Positions 16,790-25,569 of a stretch of 64,000 bases of DNA are shown here, one piece after another (the first letter of the stretch is position 1; every line of letters begins with the position of its first letter). The notes beneath the pieces are model-generated. The model was not told the DNA's origin. It ran no database searches and saw only the letters and a program-made list of their open reading frames with translations. Source of the stretch: Deltaproteobacteria bacterium (lineage in GTDB: Bacteria > Myxococcota_A > Polyangia > Nannocystales > Nannocystaceae); contig JADJEE010000012.1 in the NCBI GenBank assembly GCA_016709225.1, forward strand, positions 3,019,501 to 3,083,500, written 5' to 3'. A program made the position numbers and the translations under genes.

Positions 16790-19309
16790 GTGGGCGCCTC
16801 CGAGGTCACCGATCCCGATCGCACGGTCGATGGCCAGGCGCGATCGCGGCCGCGTGTGGCACGGGGACCGGGCAGCAGGGTCGGGCGCTACGTGCTGCTC
16901 GAGAAGCTGGGCCAGGGCGCCATGGGCATCGTCTTCGCGGCCCACGACGGCGAGCTCGATCGTCGCGTGGCGCTCAAGCTGATGGCCGCGCCGCAGGGCG
17001 GTGAGTTGATCGCGGTCCGTCGCGCGCGCATGGTCCGCGAGGCGCAGGCGATCGCGGCCGTCTCGCATCCCAACGTGGTCGCTGTGTTCGACGCGGGCGT
17101 CGACGGCCACGACGTGTTCGTGGTGACCGAGTGGATCGACGGTGTCGATCTCGGCGCGTGGCGGCATCGACGATCGCCGACCCCGGCCGAGGCGATCGAG
17201 GTGATGCGGCAGGCCGCGGCCGGGCTGGCGGCCGCCCACGCCGCGGGCATCGTCCACCGCGACTTCAAGCCCGCGAACGTCATGGTCGATCGACTCGGGC
17301 GCGTGCGCGTGCTCGACTTCGGGCTCGCGCGCCTGCAGGCACTCGCGCGCGAGCACGAGAGCTCGGCGCCAGGTGTCGACCCCGATCCCGTGCTCACGCG
17401 GGCTGGCGATCGCATCGGCACGCCGGCGTACATGAGCCCCGAGCAACACCGGGGCGATGACGCCGACGCGCGCAGCGATCAGTTCGCGTGGGCGATCACA
17501 CTGCACGAGCTGCTGTTCGGTGTACGGCCCTTCGCCGGCAACTCGACGGCGGAGATCGCCGCCCACGTGCTGGCGGGTGAGCGCATCGACGTCGGCGAGC
17601 TTCGGGTGGTTCCGCGATGGCTCCACGCGGTGATGGATCGCGCGCTCGCGCCGCGACCCGAGGACCGCCACGCGAACCTGCGCGAGGTGGTCGCGGCGAT
17701 CGATCGCGAGCACGGTCGCTCGTGGGCGCCGGTGTGGCTCGCCGTGCCATCGATGGCGGTGGTGGGTGGCATCCTCGCGCTGACACCGGCGGGCCCGGAC
17801 GCGGCCGCCTGCACGGCGGCGTCGCCCGTGGTGCTCGACGATGCGGCGCTGCGTCGAGCCTTCGGCGATCGCAGCGACGACGCACAGGTGGTGATCGCGG
17901 CGTTGCACGCCCAGGCAGACGCGATCGCGACGGCGCAGCGCGAGCTCTGCGAGGCCGCCGACGCCGGTCGCTCGGCATGCATCGAGACCCGTCGGGCGCA
18001 GCTGGTGGGCTTCGCCGACGTGCTCGCGCGCGGGCACGCGGAGGTCATCGAGCACGCGCGCGAGGCCGCGCTCGGCTTGCCCGCGGTGGCACGATGCGAG
18101 GGCGTCGAGGCCACACGATCGCCGATGCCGGCCGATCCGCAGCAGGCCGCGGCGGTGCTCGAGCTGCGGGCGCGCCTGGCCGAGGCCGACGTCTATCGGG
18201 CACTGGGCTTGGGCGAGGCCGCACTCGCGCTCGCGGTGCAGAGCCAGGCCCGTGCGGAGGCGCTGGGCTTCGCCCCATTGGTCGCCGAGGCCCTGCTCGC
18301 CCACGGCGAGAATGCACAGGCCGAGGGTGATCTCGTGGGCGCCGAGCAGTGGCTGCGCGACGCCGCCGTGCTGGCCGAACGCGAGGGCCACGATCTCGTG
18401 CTCGCCGACGCGCGTGCCGAGCTGGCGTGGCTGCGCGCGGTGGAGCTCGAGCACTTCGACGAGGTCGATGGGTTGATCGCGGCGGCCGAGGCCGCTGCGC
18501 GACGTGCCGGCGAGTCTCGCTTCGATGCGGTCTTGCTCAACGTCCGCGCCAGCGTCCTCGACGCCCAGGGACGCTCACGCGAGGCGGTCGAGCGCATGCG
18601 CGAGGTCGTCGCGCAGCTGCAGTCCGCAGCGGTACCCGACCTCGCGCTCGACACGGCGCTGCACAACCTCGGCAACTTCGAGTACCACGCCGACGACATC
18701 GATGCGGCCGCACGCAGCTACGAGCAGGCGCTCGCGGTCGCGTTGCCGATGTTCGGCGACGACCACCCGCGCACGTGGTGGCACCGCCAGGCGCTCGCCG
18801 ACGTGTTGCTCATGCGCTCGGCGTACGCCGAGGCCGCAGCCGCCTACCAGCCGATCCTGAGCTACCGCGAGCGGGTCTATGGCCTCGACGACCCGCGGCT
18901 TGCGACGACCCTCAACAACCTCGGTCACGCCTGGGTCGAGCTCGGCCGCGGCGAAGACGCCCGCGCGGCGCTCGAGCGCGCGCTCGCGCTCAAGACCGCC
19001 GCCGACGCGAGCGCCCACTCGCTCGCCAACACCGAGCTCATGCTCGGCCGCGCGTACACCGAGCTGGGCCGGCTCGACGACGCGATCGCAATGCTCGGCA
19101 CCGCCGCGCGGCACCGCAGCGACCTCGAAGACGACAGCGCGCCGGTCCGCGAGGTCACCGACGCGCTCGAGGCGGCGCTGTCGTCGAGGCCGCAGGGTTT
19201 CGAGCTCAGCGCTCCGGCGCGCAACACCGTACTCGCGTTGAGCGAGCGCGCCGATGCGGCGGGCGACCGCGATCGGGCGACGCGATTGCGGACCCTTGCG
19301 TCGCGGTAG
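16790..19309 (+). CDS. Membrane Ser/Thr protein kinase with TPR tail
   Basis: The 839-residue protein has a Hanks-type kinase domain at about 33-300: glycine loop GQGAMG (41-46), Lys63 in VALKLM, HRDFKPAN (156-163), DFGLA (176) and GTPAYMSPEQ. One transmembrane helix follows at about 314-335. The outer part holds a long helical region and TPR-like repeats, for example HNLGNFEYHADDIDAAARSY and NNLGHAWVELGRGEDA. It presumably senses an extracytoplasmic state through the TPRs, or assembles partners, and phosphorylates cytosolic proteins. The GTG at 16790 follows AGGGG at 4 bases; earlier in-frame starts lack a ribosome site. It converges on a membrane-protein gene with only 8 bases between. Confidence 0.9.
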   Translation: MGASEVTDPDRTVDGQARSRPRVARGPGSRVGRYVLLEKLGQGAMGIVFAAHDGELDRRVALKLMAAPQGGELIAVRRARMVREAQAIAAVSHPNVVAVFDAGVDGHDVFVVTEWIDGVDLGAWRHRRSPTPAEAIEVMRQAAAGLAAAHAAGIVHRDFKPANVMVDRLGRVRVLDFGLARLQALAREHESSAPGVDPDPVLTRAGDRIGTPAYMSPEQHRGDDADARSDQFAWAITLHELLFGVRPFAGNSTAEIAAHVLAGERIDVGELRVVPRWLHAVMDRALAPRPEDRHANLREVVAAIDREHGRSWAPVWLAVPSMAVVGGILALTPAGPDAAACTAASPVVLDDAALRRAFGDRSDDAQVVIAALHAQADAIATAQRELCEAADAGRSACIETRRAQLVGFADVLARGHAEVIEHAREAALGLPAVARCEGVEATRSPMPADPQQAAAVLELRARLAEADVYRALGLGEAALALAVQSQARAEALGFAPLVAEALLAHGENAQAEGDLVGAEQWLRDAAVLAEREGHDLVLADARAELAWLRAVELEHFDEVDGLIAAAEAAARRAGESRFDAVLLNVRASVLDAQGRSREAVERMREVVAQLQSAAVPDLALDTALHNLGNFEYHADDIDAAARSYEQALAVALPMFGDDHPRTWWHRQALADVLLMRSAYAEAAAAYQPILSYRERVYGLDDPRLATTLNNLGHAWVELGRGEDARAALERALALKTAADASAHSLANTELMLGRAYTELGRLDDAIAMLGTAARHRSDLEDDSAPVREVTDALEAALSSRPQGFELSAPARNTVLALSERADAAGDRDRATRLRTLASR

Positions 19310-19317
19310 GTGGTGGG

Positions 19318-19803
19318 TCAGAAGCGCAGCGCAGGCCCACCGGCGATCAACGCGACTCTGCGGGCACGCGCTCTGCCCGACCTGCCCAGCATCGTCGATA
19401 GACCGATCGCGAGGGCGATTGCTCCGCCGATCGCGGCAATACCCCCGGCGATCCCCATTCCCCCCATCGCTCGACCGACGCGAACCACGCGTTGCGTGTC
19501 TCGGACGTCATCGAAGCCGTCGATCTCCAGGCCGCGTCCCGGGTTTCCGGTGTGGATCCCGGCGAATACTCCAAAACCGACAGCAGCCAAGATGAGGCCG
19601 ACGCCTCCGGTGACCGCTCCCCCCATTACGACTGCGCACTGCGCCGAGCCCCCGGCACAGCCGCGTGTCCCCGATCGCGCCGCCGCAGGGTCGGGTTGTC
19701 TCGCGTGCGCGGAGAACCCGGATGCCCGTGCGTCCCTCGCCATGGCGGTGGCAACGACCATGACGATCGCCATTCTTCCCAGGCTCACGGACGTCCTCGT
19801 CAT
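19318..19803 (-). CDS. Small membrane protein, unknown function
   Basis: The 161-residue protein has an N-terminal hydrophobic segment (MAIVMVVATAMA, signal peptide or anchor) and two later Gly/Ala-rich helices (AVVMGGAVTGGVGLILAAVG and GGMGIAGGIAAIGGAIALAI) separated by a polar loop with GFDDVRDTQR. Its ATG overlaps the stop of the upstream Cys-rich gene by 4 bases, so the two are co-translated. I recognise no family. Confidence 0.65.
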   Translation of the reverse strand: MTRTSVSLGRMAIVMVVATAMARDARASGFSAHARQPDPAAARSGTRGCAGGSAQCAVVMGGAVTGGVGLILAAVGFGVFAGIHTGNPGRGLEIDGFDDVRDTQRVVRVGRAMGGMGIAGGIAAIGGAIALAIGLSTMLGRSGRARARRVALIAGGPALRF

Positions 19804-20720
19804 TGACACTTTCCGAACTCCCACGGAGTAGGATTTGGTGGATTCGCGCCACCGAAGCAAATCACAGGACGATCGCTGCACGAGAATGCAGCTACCTCCA
19901 CGCACGACATGCCCGGCGCGCACTGCGAATCGATGTGACACGACTCGCCCACGGCGGCCGGTGGGCGTGTCGCGCAGGTCGACGACGTGCTGTCGCAGGG
20001 AAAGCAAGGATCGCATTCTGGCTTTCCGGGGCCACATGCGGACCCAACGCCTGCGGCTTCCTGGCATACCTGCTCCGGGTCGCACAAGAGGCCATCACGA
20101 CAACGACCGAAGAGACATGGTTCGCCTTTGATCGGCAATGGAACGCAGATGTGCCTGCCCGCGTCGTCGGGGTCAACGCAAACAGCCGGCGGTTCGCATG
20201 CCGCGTGCTGCGGATCGCAAGCCTCACCGAGCGAGTATCGCTCCTTTGTAACGATGCACGAGCCATCGGCGCAAGTGAGGGAAGGCAAGCAATCGTCGCC
20301 TTCCGCGTTGTCGTGACGCTTGCACGACTCGCCGACGTCCCGGGTGCCGTGATGGACCTTGCACGAGACCAGCACGCCGAGCGCTCGCCGATCTGAACTG
20401 CAACCGAGGGACTCGATTTGGGCGACGTACTCTGCAAGACACTCGCGATCAAATGTGAGTCCGTCAGCCTCCCCCGAGGCGACGATGCCGCTGTATTCGG
20501 AGCGACTCGTATTGAAGCAATCTGCTTCGTTGGCGAACAATGCTCCTTCCGCGGCGGAACATTCGCAATCGATGTACTGTCGGCAGAAGTCGTGCGCCGC
20601 GTCGTCGAGCAACGTATCGATGGGGACCTCGCCTTCGGTCGATTCTGCGGTAGATGCCCCATGTGGGTTGCTCTTGCACCCGCTGGCGACCGCAAGACAC
20701 ATGACGAGTCTTGCGCTCAT
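19800..20720 (-). CDS. Cys-rich exported lipoprotein
   Basis: The 306-residue precursor has a lipobox-like ending VASGC (residue 15). The mature protein carries about 30 cysteines in repeated modules such as GESCKRHDNAEGDDCLPSL, LGEACDPQHAACEPPAVC, GEPCLFGRCRDGLLCD and GESCHIDSQCAPGMSC. This is the GExC...C...L.C disulfide pattern of secreted myxobacterial proteins of unknown role. The codon usage is visibly less G+C-rich than the neighbours, with more A/T-ending codons, which may mean a different origin. It is the first gene of a two-gene unit with the small membrane protein. Confidence 0.8.
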   Translation of the reverse strand: MSARLVMCLAVASGCKSNPHGASTAESTEGEVPIDTLLDDAAHDFCRQYIDCECSAAEGALFANEADCFNTSRSEYSGIVASGEADGLTFDRECLAEYVAQIESLGCSSDRRALGVLVSCKVHHGTRDVGESCKRHDNAEGDDCLPSLTCADGSCIVTKERYSLGEACDPQHAACEPPAVCVDPDDAGRHICVPLPIKGEPCLFGRCRDGLLCDPEQVCQEAAGVGSACGPGKPECDPCFPCDSTSSTCATRPPAAVGESCHIDSQCAPGMSCVEVAAFSCSDRPVICFGGANPPNPTPWEFGKCQ

Positions 20721-21246
20721 CGCTCGCGCAAGAGGTACCGAACGGACGAAGGATTCAAAACTCACCACTTCAGCACGACGCGGAGAGGAGCCTGCACGGA
20801 CGGCGCGGCATCCTTTCGAGGCTACTGCTTCGACCGGAGCGGCGCAACCCCGACGCGCAGTGGCTCGAAGCCGGGCACTCTCGGGAACGCGAACGCAGGC
20901 TGGCGCCGCCGCGGTCGGAAAATCGCACCTAGTGGCGTCGGCAGGCGCTCGCCGAAGTGCTGGGTCATGCGCTGGTGGTACGCCGCGGCTGAGGCGCCTG
21001 CCAGCGGATCCGGAGCGACCGCGAGGGTCTCTACGGCGTAGCCGGCCCGCGGCTTGCGACGACTCTCGACGCGCTCTCGATGCTCGAAACGGTCGCGCGG
21101 TGCCGCAACGACCGCGTCGGGCGATGATGCCCGCGCGGCACGGTTGCGCTCGTTCCTGTCGCCAGCGCCTGGGTGACACAGCCGATACATCGCCGCCGTC
21201 GTGAACCCGCTACGCTCGGCTTGCACCGCGCCACGCGGACCCGACC
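20721..21246. other. Non-coding gap of 526 bases holding a gene remnant
   Basis: No credible intact gene is seen. The right two-thirds (about 20880-21170) resembles the 3' part of the kinase/TPR gene and is annotated separately. The first 130 bases would hold the promoter of the minus-strand Cys-rich gene; I see no clear -35/-10 pair. Confidence 0.5.
20930..21170 (+). pseudogene. Decayed copy of the kinase gene's TPR region
   Basis: The plus strand matches the kinase/TPR gene at about 18778-18990 in several blocks in the same order. GGCAGGCGCTCGCCGAAGTG corresponds to the kinase's CGCCAGGCGCTCGCCGACGTG. CCCGCGGCTTGCGACGACTC corresponds to CCCGCGGCTTGCGACGACCC. A GAGCGACCGCGAGG stretch and a GATGCCCGCGCGGC stretch also match. 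Reading it gives WRRQALAEVLG, a stop, then after frame changes LYGVAGPRLATTLDALS. It has in-frame stops and frameshifts, so it is a dead partial duplication about 2 kb downstream of its parent, with two other genes in between. Confidence 0.7.
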
Positions 21247-21696
21247 ATGACGCCCATCGAAGCCCATCGCCGTGCCTTGCTCGCCGCTGCCCACCTCGCC
21301 ATGGTGGCGCCGCTGCTGTCCTGCGAATCTCCGCGTAGCGCCGTGCATGCCCTGCCACCGGGCGGACTGACGCCGACCGCCGCCGCCGAGCCCGTGCAGG
21401 TGTCGCCCTCGCCGGCTCGACACGTGGGCGCCGAGTCCTGCGAGATCGTGCTCGACGAAGCGTTCCCCGGCGAGGACAACTTCACCGGCAAGGACCGTGA
21501 GGTCTCGCCGCGCGTGCGTGACTGCTGCGTGCAACATCTTGGTGCGGCCCCCGGTGCGCCGACGGGCAGGAGCCATCACTGGGCCTGCTGCGAGGGGGTC
21601 TCGCGCGTCGAAGGGATCGACCCCGCGATCTTGCACGGCTGCTCGCCGTGGGGGCCACCACCGCCGCCCGCGATGGCGCCGCGGAGGCTCGCGTGA
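21247..21696 (+). CDS. Small Cys-containing lipoprotein upstream of ferritin-like gene
   Basis: The 149-residue precursor has a signal peptide with a lipobox-like LLSC at residue 26. The C-terminal part carries RVRDCCVQHLG and HHWACCEGVS, paired cysteines next to His, followed by a proline-rich tail. The stop overlaps the GTG of the ferritin-like gene (GTGA), so the two are translationally coupled. Cys/His pairs suggest metal binding or disulfides, and a link with the diiron-type partner is likely. No family is recognised. Confidence 0.75.
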   Translation: MTPIEAHRRALLAAAHLAMVAPLLSCESPRSAVHALPPGGLTPTAAAEPVQVSPSPARHVGAESCEIVLDEAFPGEDNFTGKDREVSPRVRDCCVQHLGAAPGAPTGRSHHWACCEGVSRVEGIDPAILHGCSPWGPPPPPAMAPRRLA

Positions 21697-22562
21697 GCGC
21701 GGTGCTCGATCTTCGAGCGCCCGCGCGCGCGGTGGGATTGTCATTGCCGCCGGCCGGCGTGCTGCAACGACCCGCGATCGCCACGTGGCGCGAACGCATG
21801 AGCAACGAGCACGGCTCCGCACGCGTGTTCGAGGTCTTGGCCACCCAGTGCCGGCGCCTCGGGCGAGACGACGATGCGCGGGAGCTCGCGAGCTTCGCGG
21901 ACGAGGAGCGACGACACGGGGTGCTCTGTGGTGCAGTGGTCGAGGCGCTCGGCGGCGAGGCGACGGCACCGAGCGCAGAGCCGCGGCCGATCCCGCTGCA
22001 CGAGGACGCCGATACGCCGCTCGAGGCCCTGCTGCGCAACGTGTTGTCGGTGTGCTGCGCGAGCGAGACCGTGGCGGTGGCGTTGATCGGTGCCGAACGT
22101 TCGCTCATGCCCGCCGGGCCGCTGCGGCAGCTGCTCACGGAGATCTGGGCCGACGAGGTCGGCCACGCGCGTTTCGGCTGGCGTCTGCTGGCCACCGTGG
22201 ACGCGTCGCTCGACGCCTCGATGCGCGCGCGGCTGCGCGACTATGTCGAGGTCGCGCTCGCGCACCTCGTCGCGCACGAGCTCGCGCACCTGCCCTTGAT
22301 CGAGCCGCCGCGCGCGGGCGCGTCGCTCGGCTTGTGCAACGGCCGTGACGCGCGTTCGCTGTTGTTCGATGCGATCGACACCGTGATCCTGCCCGGCCTC
22401 GCGCGGCACGGCCTCGCACCGCAGACGCTCTTGCGGCGTGGATCAACGCTCCACGCGGCGCCCGGGAGCCCAGTCGCGGAGTCGATCGACCCGCGTCTCG
22501 AGGAATCGTGCGAGCCGGTGGAAGTCGCTGCCGCCGACGATGAACCGCACCTCGGTGCGTAG
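21693..22562 (+). CDS. Ferritin-like (diiron-fold) protein
   Basis: The 289-residue protein is mostly helical. It shows FADEERRHG and, about 90 residues later, WADEVGHARFGW: two ExxH motifs of the four-helix-bundle ferritin/rubrerythrin superfamily that bind a dinuclear metal site. An earlier Glu in MSNEHGSARVFEVLA and another near CCASETVAVAL could complete the site. The reaction (oxidase, oxygenase or metal storage) cannot be told. The GTG start at 21693 overlaps the upstream stop. The last 40 codons overlap the phosphofructokinase gene on the other strand. Confidence 0.8.
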   Translation: MSAVLDLRAPARAVGLSLPPAGVLQRPAIATWRERMSNEHGSARVFEVLATQCRRLGRDDDARELASFADEERRHGVLCGAVVEALGGEATAPSAEPRPIPLHEDADTPLEALLRNVLSVCCASETVAVALIGAERSLMPAGPLRQLLTEIWADEVGHARFGWRLLATVDASLDASMRARLRDYVEVALAHLVAHELAHLPLIEPPRAGASLGLCNGRDARSLLFDAIDTVILPGLARHGLAPQTLLRRGSTLHAAPGSPVAESIDPRLEESCEPVEVAAADDEPHLGA

Positions 22563-23762
22563 CGTCACCGGGTTCACCAGCTCGCGAAACGGCACGTAGT
22601 GCAGGTCGAGCTGGCCGCTGACGCTGACCATGTGACCGTCCTTGCCCTCCTCGACCAGCGCCCGGTAGGCGCCGATGCCCAGCTGGCTGCCGAGCATCAC
22701 GTCGAAGGCGTGGGGTGGTGCGCAGCGCGACTCGTAGCCCAGCTGCACACTGGCGAACTTCTTCTTGCCGCCGGCGCGGGCGTGATACGCGGCCGAGACC
22801 CGCTCGGCCACCAGCTTGCCGAGGTCGATGCCACCCAGCGGGATGTGGCCGTGATCGTCGCGCGGCAGCGTCGCGATGACCTCGTCGGGCAGCAGCTCGG
22901 CGAGGCCCTCGGCGAGCACGATGGTGCCGTAGTGCTTGCCGCGTCGCTCGCGGGTCAGCACCAGCTCGACGATGCGCTCGACCAGGCCGTCCATCGCGAG
23001 CATGCGGCGGCCGTCGATCTCGACCGCGAGGTCGTCGACCACGTCCTCGACCGCGATCACCAGGTTGGCCTCGCCGGCGATCGCCACGCCGTACGAGAGC
23101 CACCCCGCCTTGCGGCCCATGGTCTCGACGATGAAGTAGCTGCTGGTCGCGAGCGCATCGGCGCGGAGGTTCTGCAGCTCCTTGGCCATGAAATCCACGG
23201 CCGTGAAGAAGCCGAACGTGAAGTCGATGCCGCGATAGTCGTTGTCGATGGTCTTTGGCAGGTGGACGACCTTCACGCGCTTGGCCGCGGCCGGCAGCCG
23301 ACGCTGGTACTCGAACAGCAGGTTGGCGGTCTTGAGCGTGTCGTCGCCGCCGATCGAGATGAGCGCGTCGATCTCGAGATCGACCAATGCGCGGTAGACG
23401 TTGGTCAGCCGCTCGCACTTGCCTTCGTCGGCGAGATCGTCGGTGGACTCGATGCCCTTGCCCGGGTTGGCGCGTGCGGTCCCGATGAGGATGCCGCGGG
23501 CGTTGCGGATGCCGCGGAGGTCCTTCTCCTCGAAGATGCGGTAGTGCTGATCGGGCAGCAGCCGGTGGGTCACCGGGTGGTAGTCCTGCAGGTTCGAGTA
23601 GCCGTGGAAGAACCCCACCACCTCGCGGCCGTCCTCGAGGAACGAGGTCGCGGCCGCGGAGATCACCGCGTTGGCCGCCGGCGCGGGACCGCCCGCGAAG
23701 ATGATCCCCACACGGCGGATGTCGTCGGCACTGCGGTTGGATGCGGGCGTCGTCGTGCTCAT
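22443..23762 (-). CDS. 6-phosphofructokinase, probably pyrophosphate-dependent
   Basis: The 439-residue protein has the PFK phosphate-binding start FAGGPAPAANAVI (22-34), GGDDT at 138-142 and PKTIDND at 169-175, plus METMGRKAGWLSYG-type sequence (VETMGRKAGWL). In the PFK superfamily, ATP enzymes usually have GGDGS and PGTIDND. The second Asp of GGDD and the Lys of PKTIDND are characteristic of pyrophosphate-linked enzymes, since they block ATP and bind PPi. The likely reaction is reversible phosphorylation of fructose 6-phosphate by PPi in glycolysis. Phosphoryl donor preference is inferred from these residues. Its 3' end overlaps the convergent ferritin-like gene by 120 bases. Confidence 0.92.
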   Translation of the reverse strand: MSTTTPASNRSADDIRRVGIIFAGGPAPAANAVISAAATSFLEDGREVVGFFHGYSNLQDYHPVTHRLLPDQHYRIFEEKDLRGIRNARGILIGTARANPGKGIESTDDLADEGKCERLTNVYRALVDLEIDALISIGGDDTLKTANLLFEYQRRLPAAAKRVKVVHLPKTIDNDYRGIDFTFGFFTAVDFMAKELQNLRADALATSSYFIVETMGRKAGWLSYGVAIAGEANLVIAVEDVVDDLAVEIDGRRMLAMDGLVERIVELVLTRERRGKHYGTIVLAEGLAELLPDEVIATLPRDDHGHIPLGGIDLGKLVAERVSAAYHARAGGKKKFASVQLGYESRCAPPHAFDVMLGSQLGIGAYRALVEEGKDGHMVSVSGQLDLHYVPFRELVNPVTLRTEVRFIVGGSDFHRLARFLETRVDRLRDWAPGRRVER

Positions 23763-23859
23763 GTCTGTCGCACGCGAGGGTCGCGTGCGCGCAAGTGATC
23801 GTCAAACGTGGCGGCTGCGCCCGATCGGCGGCGCGGGCTCGCTGTGGCATGCTCGTCAC

Positions 23860-25401
23860 GTGCCGCGCCGTTCGCTCGCTCGCCACCGCCCTGCCGTCGC
23901 CGTTGTTGTCGCCACGTGGCTCGGTGCGACCACCTCGGCCCGCGCCGATCCGCCCTACGCCGATCAGCTGACACCGGGAGCGCTGCGTGGCATCGCCTAC
24001 GAGAGCGGCGACGCGTGGGAGCTGGGTTACTGGGAGTACCTGCCGAGCGGCTTCGACGACCTCGCCGACGACGAGCTGTTGCCGCTGCTGGTGTTCCTGC
24101 CCGGCATCGGCGAGTACGACGACGTGTCGTCGTGCCCGGGTGGCACCGACACCTGCGCCGCCGACGCGTGCGGCAGCGACGGCCTCTGTCGCGGCCTCAC
24201 GTGGGGCCCCCAGCTGCTCATCCGCAACGCGCAGTGGGACGAGACCCTCCGGCCCTTCATCGTGGTCTCGCCGCAGAACCCGGTGCCGCCGGGTTCGACC
24301 ACCGAGTGGGATCTCGATCGCCTCGATGCGTTCTTCCAGTTCGTGCTCGACAACTACCCGGTCGATCCGCGGCGGCTCTACCTCACCGGCATGAGTCAGG
24401 GCGGGCGCGGCACGCTGCAGTACGTCGGTGCCCACCCGCGTCGCTTCGCCGGCGCGGCGTCGATGCCGGGTGGTCAGGTCGATGCCGGCATCAGCTGCGG
24501 CTTCGAGGACACGGCATTTTGGTGGTTCCACGGCGAGGACGACAACGATGGGCATCTCGGGCCCGGCGTCTTCAATCCCTGCTCGATGGTCGAGTCGTCG
24601 GATCAATACGACAACCCTGGCGACTATCCGCAGTATCCAGCGTGCGTGGCCGCAACCGGGCAGCCGCGACCCGACGGGCGCTTCACGATGTTCTACGACG
24701 TGCCCCACTCGTCGTGGATCCCCTCGATCGATCCCATCGGAGTCGGATTCGCGGCCGCCGAGTGGCCCAGCGATCAGGGCTGCGGCCTCGACATCGAGTT
24801 CCGCGAGTACAGCTCGGCGAACGATCCCGACGGCATCTACAGCTGGTTCCTCTCGCTCGATCGACCCGACGTGATCGCGCCCGACGATCTGTCGGTGCCC
24901 GGCGACGGCGCGGACCTCGAGCTGGTTGCGACCGCGGTCGACGACGACGCGGTCGCGTTCACGTGGACGCAGATCGACGGCCCCGCGGTCACGCTGCAGG
25001 ATGCCGACAGCGATACCGTCACCATCTCGGGCCTGCAGCCCGAGACGGTCTACACCTTCGAGGTCTCCGGGCTCGATGCCGACAACCAACGCGATCGCGA
25101 CGAAGTCGTCGTGACGGTGACCGAAGCGCCGCCGCCGGGCCCCTCGGGCGACAGCGGTGCGTCGGCCGAAGGTTCGACCACGGCCGGCAGCGCCGACGCT
25201 TCGGGTGACGCGAGCGCGGGTACGGGCGCTGGGTCGGCCAGCGGCAGCGCGAGCGCGACGGCCGGTGGCGGTGGCAATACCGGTGGTGCAGGTGAGGGCA
25301 CCGCCGACGGCAGCGGCACCTCCGGGGGCACCGCGGGCGAGCAGGGCGACGGGGGTGGCTGTGCCTGTGACGCGCGCGGCGACACGGGCCGCGCGACGTG
25401 A
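23860..25401 (+). CDS. Secreted alpha/beta-hydrolase with Ig-like domain, truncated sorting tail
   Basis: The 513-residue protein starts at a GTG with a signal peptide ending TTSARADPP. The catalytic part has LLVFLPGIGEYDD, the nucleophile elbow GMSQGG, WWFHGEDDND and a late YDVPHSSW His, as in PHB-depolymerase-like or glucuronoyl-type esterases. Residues about 355-425 (FTWTQIDGPAVTLQDAD to EVVVTV) form a PKD/REJ-like Ig-fold domain. A Gly/Ser/Ala/Thr spacer leads to GGGCACDARGDTGRAT and stops. The Cys part of the surface-sorting tail is present but the hydrophobic helix and Arg cluster are absent, unlike three other proteins in this window. Confidence 0.82.
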   Translation: MPRRSLARHRPAVAVVVATWLGATTSARADPPYADQLTPGALRGIAYESGDAWELGYWEYLPSGFDDLADDELLPLLVFLPGIGEYDDVSSCPGGTDTCAADACGSDGLCRGLTWGPQLLIRNAQWDETLRPFIVVSPQNPVPPGSTTEWDLDRLDAFFQFVLDNYPVDPRRLYLTGMSQGGRGTLQYVGAHPRRFAGAASMPGGQVDAGISCGFEDTAFWWFHGEDDNDGHLGPGVFNPCSMVESSDQYDNPGDYPQYPACVAATGQPRPDGRFTMFYDVPHSSWIPSIDPIGVGFAAAEWPSDQGCGLDIEFREYSSANDPDGIYSWFLSLDRPDVIAPDDLSVPGDGADLELVATAVDDDAVAFTWTQIDGPAVTLQDADSDTVTISGLQPETVYTFEVSGLDADNQRDRDEVVVTVTEAPPPGPSGDSGASAEGSTTAGSADASGDASAGTGAGSASGSASATAGGGGNTGGAGEGTADGSGTSGGTAGEQGDGGGCACDARGDTGRAT

Positions 25402-25569
25402 TGGTAACTGGCCGCGCTGCCGTGCACGCGACGGCGCAGGGGAACTCCGCGGGCGTGATCGCCGGCGTTGTCGGTGTGCGCCCGCGAACCGTCGCGGCGG
25501 CCCGCGTCGGAACCAGAGATTTCTTCACCCCGGACGCGCGCGCGCCGTCTCCCTCGGCGGGTGATCGAC

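Noticed and set aside
22135..25089. A 984-codon minus-strand frame spanning the phosphofructokinase and the esterase genes
   Set aside because: It is out of frame with both recognisable proteins and has no family features.
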